Shown here one piece after another: positions 26,026-33,091 of a stretch of 56,211 nt of DNA (position 1 is its first letter; the number at the start of each line of letters is the position of its first letter). Origin of the DNA: Thermoplasmatales archaeon. GTDB taxonomy: Archaea > Thermoplasmatota > Thermoplasmata > Thermoplasmatales > GCA-001856825. The DNA lies in NCBI GenBank assembly GCA_026127935.1, contig JAJSLL010000012.1, positions 1-56,211 on the forward strand, read 5' to 3'. A model generated the notes under the pieces. That model saw only the letters and a list, made by a program, of their open reading frames with translations. It was not told where the DNA came from and ran no database searches. The translations under genes and the position numbers were made by a program.

Positions 26026-26244
26026 ATGGCAAGCACCGAAACGATATTCAAAGCTAAAGTGAGGAGGATAGGTACTTCCTTTGGTGTACTGATACCCAAT
26101 CAGTTGATGGAAAAAAAGTCCATAAAAGAGGGAGAAGAGATATACTTAGCTGTGCTAAGAAAAAGGGTAGAATTAATTGATCAGGCCTTCGGAATGGCTA
26201 AGGGCTCACGACATTTTCACAGAGAGGAATCTGAGAGGAACTAA
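26026..26244 (+). CDS. vapB: AbrB/VapB-type antitoxin
   Basis: 72 residues with a swapped-hairpin AbrB DNA-binding domain at the N-terminus (AKVRRIGTSFGVLIPNQLMEKKSIKEGEEIYLAV). The C-terminus is short and charged and probably wraps the toxin. The ATG is about 25 bases after a TATA-like box, consistent with a leaderless transcript. The palindromic AT-rich stretch ATTATAATATATTATAAT over the start (26010-26027) could be the autoregulatory operator. Four bases separate the stop from the VapC start. Confidence 0.85.
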   Translation: MASTETIFKAKVRRIGTSFGVLIPNQLMEKKSIKEGEEIYLAVLRKRVELIDQAFGMAKGSRHFHREESERN

Positions 26245-26248
26245 ATCA

Positions 26249-26620
26249 ATGCTGCTTGACACCTCTGCATGGGTAGAATTCTTCATTGGAAGTGAAAAGG
26301 GAAAAAGAGTGAAAGAAATCCTGAAAAAAAATTCTGGCTACACTAGTATTGTTAGTTTGGCCGAGTTGACCAATTGGTCCCTAAAAGAAGGAAGGGGACC
26401 GGAGAAGTTTGTAGAAACAGTAAGGGAATTAAGCAGTGTGATGAATTTGGATAATGATATCTCGATTCTTGCCGGAAAATTGAACTACGAAAGAAAGAAA
26501 GAAAATAAAAAGTGGGGGATGCTTGATTCTTTCGTACTTGCCACTGGCATGCTATATGACTTGGGAATTCTAACAAGTGATAAAGACTTTAAAGATGTGC
26601 CTCTGGTAGAGATACTGTGA
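26249..26620 (+). CDS. vapC: VapC-type PIN-domain ribonuclease toxin
   Basis: 123 residues when started at the ATG at 26249. The upstream in-frame start at 26177 would lie inside vapB and is not expected of a PIN protein. The four acidic residues of the PIN active site are placed in MLLDTSAW, SLAELTN, GMLDSFVLATG and TSDKDF. Probable tRNA or rRNA endonuclease paired with the upstream AbrB-type antitoxin. Confidence 0.93.
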   Translation: MLLDTSAWVEFFIGSEKGKRVKEILKKNSGYTSIVSLAELTNWSLKEGRGPEKFVETVRELSSVMNLDNDISILAGKLNYERKKENKKWGMLDSFVLATGMLYDLGILTSDKDFKDVPLVEIL

Positions 26621-26704
26621 TTTCTGGGTGAGGTCCTGAAGAAAATTCTTTGCAAAATGGGAATAGTCACCCGCTTTAAGATTTCTCCACTAATTAGTGT
26701 ATTA

Positions 26705-26997
26705 AGCAATTCAAAGATAAGACCAATTCGGCTCACCACGGTATTCTTTCTCATTAGGAGGTAGCAGTAAATCTTCATAACAGTCTCTCGAATCTGCTAT
26801 TCCAACCTCCTTGCCCTTATCGTTTCACCAACCACTCTCTTCAGAGCTGATAAGAATATTTCCACTCTCAACCTCTTGCCGTATTCTGTTGAACGCTTCC
26901 ATGATTCAAGTCCAATCTTCCTTATCTTTCTCACACCCTTAGACCTGTATGGTGATCCTCTTGCAATTGTTCCTCCATTCTTCCAGCAACCTTTCAA
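26705..26997 (-). pseudogene. C-terminal remnant of an IS5-type DDE transposase
   Basis: On the minus strand the frame reads ARGSPYRSKGVRKIRKIG, then SWKRSTEYGKRLRVEIFLSALKRVVGETIRARRLE. It meets a TAG at 26797-26799 and continues in frame with QIRETVMKIYCYLLMRKNTV. The Y-G-x-R-x-x-V-E-x-x-x-S-A-x-K-R-x-x-G-E segment is the catalytic-Glu region of IS5-group transposases. The N-terminal two thirds are missing, and a nonsense codon interrupts what is left. No terminal inverted repeats are obvious. It fills the otherwise empty stretch between vapC and the next gene. Confidence 0.75.
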
Positions 26998-27009
26998 TCT
27001 CCGCCGGCA

Positions 27010-27564
27010 TTATTTCCCCAAATCCTCCCTCATCCTGTCATATTCCTCTTTCGATATTTCACCCTTTGCATACCCGTTCTTCATTATACTTAACGGATCA
27101 AAACCATAACCAGATTTGCCTGGATTATACCTGGAACTGTAATAGACGATTGAGAAATCCGTGAGAATCACGCCGACGAAGGCTATGGACATTGAAAATG
27201 AAAGGAAATTGTTGCTCATGTAACTGAACAAGAAGAGCATGCCGGATATCCCGGCAACAAGAGTCAAGATGCCGTCTGCAAAGCTCAAGATGATGATCTT
27301 GGCCTCACCGCTGAACAGCGAAAATGCGATCATTATCAATGCGAGGATTCCTATCATGATGCCAACAATCATATGAGTCATCGCTTCAGGTTCTGAAAAC
27401 ACCACAAGCATCATGAACTGCATGGGAGACGGGGTGAGCGTTGTGTTGATGGCTGGAGCGAAGAGGTTTATCCACATCCCAACAATGAATTGAACTGAGA
27501 GAAATAATAATTGTGTCATTGCGAGTGCAGTAAACAGTTTTCCATTATTTTTCAACATATCCAT
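27010..27564 (-). CDS. Membrane protein with C-terminal SHOCT domain
   Basis: 184 residues: four predicted membrane helices (about residues 10-32, 62-80, 85-110, 118-140), then a soluble tail ending in DPLSIMKNGYAKGEISKEEY, a SHOCT (short C-terminal) domain. SHOCT domains are thought to mediate oligomerisation. The function of the membrane part is unknown. The neighbouring broken gene encodes a related tail, suggesting paralogues or partners. Confidence 0.75.
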   Translation of the reverse strand: MDMLKNNGKLFTALAMTQLLFLSVQFIVGMWINLFAPAINTTLTPSPMQFMMLVVFSEPEAMTHMIVGIMIGILALIMIAFSLFSGEAKIIILSFADGILTLVAGISGMLFLFSYMSNNFLSFSMSIAFVGVILTDFSIVYYSSRYNPGKSGYGFDPLSIMKNGYAKGEISKEEYDRMREDLGK

Positions 27565-27575
27565 ACCTCCATTTA

Positions 27576-27958
27576 TCAGTCACTCTTTTTCAAATCGTCA
27601 ACCATCTATTCATACTGTTCTTTTGATATTTCACCCTTTGCGTACCTCTCCCTGAGTATCTCCATGGCATCTTCATGATCCCACCATCTCCAGTTGCGGT
27701 CAGAGTACCTAGAGCTCCTTGATATCCATCCACTATAGATCTTGCGAACCATAAGAGTGCCAAAAAGAATAAGAATACGAAAAATAGGCCTATAAGTGCT
27801 CCCATCACACTTCCTGCCACACCTATCCATCCAGAAAATGTGCTGGGGAATGTGTGGGGATTGAATATCACGCTCAGCAAGGCTGCAATTCCTATGAGTA
27901 TGAACATCTCTGAGAGACCTATCATCATGGTCCTTGATGCTGAATATTTTTCATTCAA
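27576..27958 (-). pseudogene. Broken SHOCT-domain membrane protein (frameshift plus nonsense)
   Basis: The first frame encodes two or three membrane helices (residues 10-85) and then loses sense after GTLTATGDGG. The next frame picks up WWDHEDAMEILRERYAKGEISKEQYE, a SHOCT domain, near 27680. That frame is cut by a TAG at 27606-27608 and would otherwise continue MVDDLKKSD to a TGA at 27576-27578. Two separate lesions make a real pseudogene more likely than a single sequencing error. The SHOCT tail closely matches that of the intact gene at 27010-27564. Confidence 0.7.
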
Positions 27959-28024
27959 CGATTTTCATCCTTGATCCACAACATTTAGAATGATGCATAA
28001 TCGTCTCTTGATTTATATCATCAA

Positions 28025-28285
28025 TCATAATCTCATACCTTTACGAAGAACAATCATTCTGCTCTTGAGGGAAAATAAAATGAACAGTAAAGTCAGGAAT
28101 ATCAGTCCTGATCCAAAAGTTAGAATGTAATAGGATTGAATCTGCCTTGGAGAGTTGCTGAGAGTTTGCCCCAAAAATATCATCGATATTATGAAAATTA
28201 TCATAATAAAAGGAATAGCTTGAGTGAGCCTTCTGCGTATTCTGGATGCATCATCAATCTCCCTAAACTTGCTTAAAGAAATCAT
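28025..28285 (-). CDS. Small membrane protein, function unknown
   Basis: 86 residues with two membrane helices (about residues 22-43 and 53-75), a charged N-terminus and a basic C-terminus. The ATG overlaps the stop of the next gene upstream by 4 bases, so the two small membrane proteins are probably made together. I do not recognise the family. Confidence 0.6.
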   Translation of the reverse strand: MISLSKFREIDDASRIRRRLTQAIPFIMIIFIISMIFLGQTLSNSPRQIQSYYILTFGSGLIFLTLLFILFSLKSRMIVLRKGMRL

Positions 28286-28533
28286 TCCTTCGATCCCTCC
28301 CGTACTTCCGTTACCTCTTTTTTCTCCGCTGGCTCTTTTGAGCCTCTTACATGCCGGATTATTATTCCAAATACTATGAAAATGATAAAGAGTATAAAAC
28401 CGAATGCAAAAAGAGTATTTCCAAGTGTGGAACCATATGCGGATAAAATTACGCTACCAAGAACACCTATGCAAATAGCTGCAAACCCGAATCCAATTGC
28501 CAGTAAGCTCAGGTTATCACTATACCTGCTCAT
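28282..28533 (-). CDS. Small membrane protein with charged tail, function unknown
   Basis: 83 residues: two membrane helices (about 8-32 and 38-60), then a highly charged tail with repeated Lys/Glu. Coupled by a 4-base overlap to the gene at 28025. No family recognised. Confidence 0.6.
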   Translation of the reverse strand: MSRYSDNLSLLAIGFGFAAICIGVLGSVILSAYGSTLGNTLFAFGFILFIIFIVFGIIIRHVRGSKEPAEKKEVTEVREGSKE

Positions 28534-28851
28534 TCCATTAACACTCCATTAGCCTTTTTCGTACAACCTACTGCTCCTTCCATACACATTTTATTTCCCT
28601 TCTAGAATCTCTTCAATTTCCTTCAAATGTTTTGCAACTTTCAACCCTATTTCCAGTAGCATGCCCACTTTAAGTAGCATAAATCTATGCTTACTTAACT
28701 CTTGTTATATGTTTTCTACCTGTTTCTTAAGACACCGTTAGGAGAGGGTAGTAATATCCATCTTTGTTAATTTGCCGAAAAGAATACTGGAGTGTGTTGG
28801 ATAGGGAATCTCATTGTGATGCGTGCGGAGATGGGAGCTATGCTTATCGGC

Positions 28852-28873
28852 TTCGCTTATTCTTTTAAGCGAA
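28852..28873 (+). repeat. 22-bp inverted repeat at the right end of unit B
   Basis: TTCGCTTA-TTCTTT-TAAGCGAA. The eight-base arms are perfect complements. It directly precedes the core copy at 28875. Confidence 0.8.
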
Positions 28874-28888
28874 GCTGCTCGGGGCTAT
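28874..28888 (+). repeat. Third, partial copy of the tRNA-Gln 3' end (outer right att-like site)
   Basis: CTGCTCGGGGCTAT (28875-28888) matches the tRNA-Gln 3' end and its first two flanking bases. The following sequence differs from the other copies, as expected if it is the original chromosomal flank. Confidence 0.75.
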
Positions 28889-29070
28889 TCAAGAATGTTG
28901 GGCCATCTCTAAGCAACTTGGGATCTGTGTTCAGACTGCTTGTAAGTTGGAAAATAATGACTGGTGAATTCTTAAAATGGACTCCACCTTTATTGAATTT
29001 GTTTGGTTCATCAGTTGACTGAAGTTGTAACACGCCTTAAATATATTAGTAACGGCTTTATCGCTGGAAT

Positions 29071-29628
29071 ATGACCCCAAGTCTCATCGTGCTTCAAGGG
29101 GGCGAGGATGTAAAGGAGAGAACCAATAAATCTTTGTTCACATTTATTGCAAGAACTTCAAGGACAAAGAAGGTCCTGGTAATTCCATGGACTTCTAAGT
29201 CGAAGAAGAAGGAAAATCAATACGGAGAGATTTATAGAGAATACTTCCTCAACATTGGATTTGAGAAAGTCATATTTCTGGAAAAGGATGACTCTGTTAC
29301 CGAGATGGACAACAAGTTCTCTGCTGCTGATGTGGTCTATCTGCCAGGAGGAGATCCAGAGATACTCAAGAAGGAAATCGAGAGTTTCTCGATTCAGAAG
29401 AAGTTGAAGAGATTTAAGGGAACAATAATTGGAAATTCTGCTGGAGCTATCGTGCTTTCGAGGGGCGGAGAAGCGGGAGGGAAATTTTATGAAGGTCTTG
29501 GCCTGGTAAACATCTATGTCAAGGTTCACTTCAACTTCAAATCTGATCAACTTGAATCGGGCAAGGAGGGTTACGTTATCGGAATTCCAGAAGATGGATG
29601 GATAGCAATCCAGTCAAATTCAAGGTGA
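29071..29628 (+). CDS. Peptidase S51-like protein (dipeptidase E/cyanophycinase family)
   Basis: 185 residues. The nucleophile elbow IIGNSAGAIVLS matches the G-x-S-A-G-A of S51 serine peptidases. It is preceded by the usual VVYLPGGDPEIL (P-G-G-[DN] loop) and followed by a His in YVKVHFNFKSD. The family cleaves Asp-X dipeptides or related bonds. The protein is shorter than PepE (about 230), mostly at the N-terminus. The ATG lies about 28 bases from the centre of a TTAAATATATTAG box, so the transcript is probably leaderless. It is the first chromosomal gene after the unit array. Confidence 0.82.
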   Translation: MTPSLIVLQGGEDVKERTNKSLFTFIARTSRTKKVLVIPWTSKSKKKENQYGEIYREYFLNIGFEKVIFLEKDDSVTEMDNKFSAADVVYLPGGDPEILKKEIESFSIQKKLKRFKGTIIGNSAGAIVLSRGGEAGGKFYEGLGLVNIYVKVHFNFKSDQLESGKEGYVIGIPEDGWIAIQSNSR

Positions 29629-29683
29629 CCTCCTCAGGCACTTTTAGGAATAGTTATATAGATTCAGTAAATTGCTAGACGAA

Positions 29684-30127
29684 ATGTTGGACAGTGATGC
29701 AAATACTGCAAAGACACTCACTTTGGTTGCAATAGTCTTGCAGCTCATTTTCTTCGCAATTGGGGTAGTCATCACATTCAGTCTCCTAACTTTCTTTGCC
29801 GTCGCTCGTGTAACGACCACTATGTCCAACGGGACTTATATTAGCTATCCTACTTCTCCTTTGTTTGGGTTGGGAATTGCAGCGATCGTATTCTCAATTT
29901 TCTTCTTAATAGGGTTAGTCTGGATTCTGCTTGATTATTTCCTAGTGTACAAAAAACTCTTATTAGAGAAGATCAGAGAGGCAGAGATGCCTTCACTGGT
30001 ACTCGGAATCGTTCAGCTGATATTCGGAGGAGTGATTTCTGGAATTCTTCTGATAATAGCATACGTAAAAATCAGAGACTCTCTTGAAAGGAGTGTAAGA
30101 GAATCTCAAAAAGATACTCACCTTTGA
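29684..30127 (+). CDS. Four-helix membrane protein, function unknown
   Basis: 147 residues from the ATG at 29684. An in-frame TTG at 29672 is less likely, because a TATA-like box at 29650-29659 sits about 28 bases before the ATG. Hydrophobic helices are at about residues 14-40, 62-88 and 101-125. The loop after helix 3 and the C-terminus are charged (KIREAEMPS and RDSLERSVRE). I do not recognise the family. Confidence 0.65.
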   Translation: MLDSDANTAKTLTLVAIVLQLIFFAIGVVITFSLLTFFAVARVTTTMSNGTYISYPTSPLFGLGIAAIVFSIFFLIGLVWILLDYFLVYKKLLLEKIREAEMPSLVLGIVQLIFGGVISGILLIIAYVKIRDSLERSVRESQKDTHL

Positions 30128-30144
30128 TTATTTTGAATTACAGC

Positions 30145-31257
30145 CTATTTCAATTTGTCTAAGTAGATATCAGAAACTAATTCAGCAATGGCTGGTGTTG
30201 CCGTCAAACCGGGAGATTCTATTCCGATTAGGTTTATGAATCCGGAAAGTCCTTTATCTGCTTCTTCTGAAATTACAAAGTCCCTGAAAGAATCACCAGG
30301 ACCTTGTAACTTCGGACGGATTCCTGATGAATCTTCCTGTATATTCATATCTAACACTGTAGGGAGATACCTCCCCACATCTGCACGGAAATCTTCTACA
30401 TTTGTCGTGACCCTATAATCTAACTTGTCCACATAATATGCATTCGGCCCGATTTTGACTGAACCTGATAAGTCCGGGGTCGCGTGTATGCCTAATCCCC
30501 CTCCCTTCGGTACTGGATAGACTAGGTGTTTTATCGGCGGGGCTCCATGTATCCTGAAATAATCACCCTTGCAGTAGTATAGTCTGTATCCTAACCTATT
30601 AATATCCAATCCAGCCATTGCCGCAATTTTATCGGAATTTAGACCAGCCGCATTTATCACGGTATCCGCAATCAAATTGAATTCCCCACCAGCAGCCCTA
30701 CAGGTCAGCTCGTAGCCTGTTTTTTTCAAACTAATACCAACAACTTCTGTTGAAGTTGAGACGAATGCTCCGTTCAAACTGATAATGGATTGATAATGAT
30801 TCACAAGTTCGCTCGCTTCAATGATCCCGCTCGTTGGAGAAAGTAAAGCTCTGTCAGAATGCAGGTTAGGTTCCAGTTCCTTAGCCTCTTTCCCTTCAAG
30901 CATTTTGAGACCTGGAACTCCGTTTTCTTCCCCCTGTTTCTTGAGTCTCTCAATTTCTGCTATTTCTTTCTCTCCAATAGCTACCGTAAGTTTACCAAGC
31001 TTTTTGTGGGAGATCCGATACTTCGAACATAAATCATAAAGCAACTCGTTTCCCCTCACAGACAATGTGGCCTTCAGGGACCCTCTTGGATAGTGAATTC
31101 CGGAATGAATAACCCCACTGTTGCGACTGCTTGTCTCTTGACCCGCCTTGGAATTCTTCTCTAACACGAAAATTCCTTTACTTCTCTCAGAGAGCTTCGC
31201 AGCAACCGAAAGTCCTATGAGACCTCCTCCGATCACAACAATGTTTGCTCTCTCCAT
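30145..31257 (-). CDS. FAD-dependent L-2-hydroxyglutarate oxidase-like protein (LhgO/L2HGDH family)
   Basis: About 370 residues from the ATG at 31257. An in-frame start seven codons upstream is possible, but the flavin-binding strand ANIVVIGGGLIGLSVAAKL fits the shorter start. The signature ETSSRNSGVIHSGIHYP is that of the L-2-hydroxyglutarate dehydrogenase/oxidase branch of DAO flavoproteins. NAAGLNSDKIA and the C-terminal GIRPKLQGPG and GIESPGLTATPAI further support it. The enzyme oxidises a 2-hydroxy acid to a 2-oxo acid and passes electrons to oxygen or the quinone pool. The exact substrate is not proven. Confidence 0.85.
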   Translation of the reverse strand: MERANIVVIGGGLIGLSVAAKLSERSKGIFVLEKNSKAGQETSSRNSGVIHSGIHYPRGSLKATLSVRGNELLYDLCSKYRISHKKLGKLTVAIGEKEIAEIERLKKQGEENGVPGLKMLEGKEAKELEPNLHSDRALLSPTSGIIEASELVNHYQSIISLNGAFVSTSTEVVGISLKKTGYELTCRAAGGEFNLIADTVINAAGLNSDKIAAMAGLDINRLGYRLYYCKGDYFRIHGAPPIKHLVYPVPKGGGLGIHATPDLSGSVKIGPNAYYVDKLDYRVTTNVEDFRADVGRYLPTVLDMNIQEDSSGIRPKLQGPGDSFRDFVISEEADKGLSGFINLIGIESPGLTATPAIAELVSDIYLDKLK

Positions 31258-31303
31258 TGATAACACAAAGGGATTCAACGGTAATGAATAACTCTTTGTC
31301 TTC

Positions 31304-33091
31304 TTAAAAACCGCTTGCTTTGCTCACGTATGAGCTGACACTCCTCTTGTACAGTTCCCTGAAAGTCCCTTCTTCCTTAGCCAGTTCGTCGAGGGTACCT
31401 TCCTGTACCACACCGCCTCCTTCAAGGACTATGATCCTATCTGAGAGCGTTATCAGTGAGAACCGGTGGGAGATCAGGATCAGGGTTCCGTTCTTTGCAT
31501 AACTTCGCATCGCTGTTATGATTGCTTTTTCAGACCTTGAATCTATCTGCGCAGTCGCCTCGTCCATGATTATTATTTCGGGGTTCCTGGCAAATGCTCT
31601 CAGTATAGAAACCGCCTGTCTCTGTCCTTCTGACATGTTTCTGCCCATCTCGCCCACAGGAGAATCTATTCCATTAGGCAAATTTCTGAAAATCTCAGAC
31701 ATGCCGTAGACGTCGATAAGGCGCTGTACTTCTTCCTTAGTGATACCCTTCTTTGAATACTCTACGTTCTGGAAGACTGTGCCATTGAATAGAAACGGTT
31801 CCTGCAGTACTGGAACTATCAGCTTCCGGTAGGCGTTTGTCTCAATCTCGTTCAATCCTCTTAGGTCAAGAAGGACATCTCCTTCGTCCGGGAATTTGAA
31901 CTTTAGGATGACATTGGTCAATGTCGTCTTTCCAGCCCCAGTTCTGCCAACAATTGCAACGCATTCCCCCTTCTTGATTTCCACGGTCACATTCTTGAGA
32001 GCAACATTTTCATCATATCGAACGCTCACGTTGTTCAACTTTATCGATTTTGAGAAGGAAGCCACGTCTATCTCCCCCTTCATCTTTTCAGGGGTGCTGT
32101 CTATTATCCCGTAGATCCTAGACGCACCTACCATCGAGTTTTGGTACATGTTGTAGAGCTGGGTCAACTGCACAATAGGGTTGAAAAACTGCTGAACGTA
32201 CGCGATGAAGGCAACTAATATTCCTAAACTAATCTGCCCGTGAAGAAGAGATAGAGACCCCTCGTATATCACGAGGAAAATACCAACTGCTTCCAGGAAC
32301 CTTATTACTGAGCTGTATGATGAAGTGAGTCGAGTGGCCACCATGTTCGCCTTGAAATTATTTTCATTCAGGTTCCCAAATCTTCCTTCTGTCTGTGTCT
32401 CTGCGTTGAATGCCTTAACCGTCCGGATCGCTGCAATTGTTTCTGCTAGGTTGCCAGTAATAGCTGCCAGCGCTCTTCTAGTCGCGAGATAATTCCTTCT
32501 GACCCTCGGTTGAATGGCTAAGGTGTAGATAGCTAGCACCGGCATTACCACAAGAGAGTAGAGTGCAAGTTTGGTGTTGAGATCAAACATTATCACGGCC
32601 GCGATTATTATTGTCGTGATACCCGATATCACTGAGGGCAATTGATATGTGAGGAAATCGGAAATCGATTCGGCATCGTTTGCGATTCTGCTTATAAGAT
32701 AACCCAACTTAACATTGCTGTAGAAGTCCAGTGGGACACTCTGCAATTTCTTAAAAGCCCCATCTCTCATTCCTTTTATCACTCCCTGGGCGACCTTAAC
32801 CGAACTTAGATTTATCCATATGTTGCTAAAGAATTGTATGAGGTAGAACAGGAAGAAGAGACCCGCATAAAGAATTAAGGGGCGAACCTGTCCCGCTTTC
32901 ACAGAATTGATGGCCAGTCCTAGGGCCAGGGGATACAACACCCCGCCGATTGCATATATGACCACTGAGATGGTGAAGACAGTCGCATCCCTTTTTAGTT
33001 TCAGGACGTCCCTGATCATCCTGAACATGGTCTTCCGTCCCTTCACCGGCTTAATGTACTGATCCTCTACCGCATCATATCCTGTTGACAT
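31304..33091 (-). CDS. ABC exporter half-transporter with non-canonical signature (MSEGQ)
   Basis: A 595-residue fusion of a six-helix membrane domain (residues about 35-320) and a nucleotide-binding domain. Walker A is VGRTGAGKTTL (near 383), the signature loop is MSEGQRQAV instead of LSGGQ, Walker B is IIIMDEATAQ with the catalytic Glu, and the switch His is in LISHRFS. It overlaps the upstream ABC gene by 17 bases. With its partner it should form a heterodimeric exporter in which this subunit supplies the catalytic Glu of the working site and the altered signature of the degenerate site. Substrate unknown. Confidence 0.92.
   Translation of the reverse strand: MSTGYDAVEDQYIKPVKGRKTMFRMIRDVLKLKRDATVFTISVVIYAIGGVLYPLALGLAINSVKAGQVRPLILYAGLFFLFYLIQFFSNIWINLSSVKVAQGVIKGMRDGAFKKLQSVPLDFYSNVKLGYLISRIANDAESISDFLTYQLPSVISGITTIIIAAVIMFDLNTKLALYSLVVMPVLAIYTLAIQPRVRRNYLATRRALAAITGNLAETIAAIRTVKAFNAETQTEGRFGNLNENNFKANMVATRLTSSYSSVIRFLEAVGIFLVIYEGSLSLLHGQISLGILVAFIAYVQQFFNPIVQLTQLYNMYQNSMVGASRIYGIIDSTPEKMKGEIDVASFSKSIKLNNVSVRYDENVALKNVTVEIKKGECVAIVGRTGAGKTTLTNVILKFKFPDEGDVLLDLRGLNEIETNAYRKLIVPVLQEPFLFNGTVFQNVEYSKKGITKEEVQRLIDVYGMSEIFRNLPNGIDSPVGEMGRNMSEGQRQAVSILRAFARNPEIIIMDEATAQIDSRSEKAIITAMRSYAKNGTLILISHRFSLITLSDRIIVLEGGGVVQEGTLDELAKEEGTFRELYKRSVSSYVSKASGF

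Larger units (their letters stand above)
23936..28888 (+). mobile_element. Unit B of the tandem tRNA-Gln-linked element array (4.95 kb, no integrase)
   Basis: The unit runs from the second core to the third (28875-28888). It has the same left end as unit A and a right end with the same type of inverted repeat, but different cargo: an AbiE-like gene pair, VapBC, a decayed gene, a transposase remnant, and several small membrane protein genes, two with SHOCT ends. Several cargo genes are broken, so this unit looks older or less constrained than unit A. No site-specific recombinase is recognisable. Confidence 0.6.
28534..29070. other. Right end of unit B and chromosomal junction
   Basis: No intact gene of normal size in 537 bases. 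A minus-strand ORF at 28591-28662 would encode 23 residues (MLLEIGLKVAKHLKEIEEIL), possibly a coiled-coil remnant. At 28671-28696 lies an imperfect palindrome (TAAGTAGCATA and TATGCTTACTTA around AATC), perhaps an operator. The right-end inverted repeat and third core lie at 28852-28888. The TATA-like box of the next gene is at 29037-29048. Confidence 0.45.

Noticed and set aside
26177-26248. Longer N-terminus for VapC
   Set aside because: The extra 24 codons overlap vapB in another frame, and PIN proteins start directly at the L-L-D strand reached from 26249.
19190-28888. CRISPR-like repeat array
   Set aside because: Only three copies of the core, kilobases apart, with genes between them. 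There are no short regular spacers and no cas genes.
28792-29022. 76-codon plus-strand frame across the third core
   Set aside because: It runs through the right-end inverted repeat and the core, lacks family features, and is probably a chance frame.
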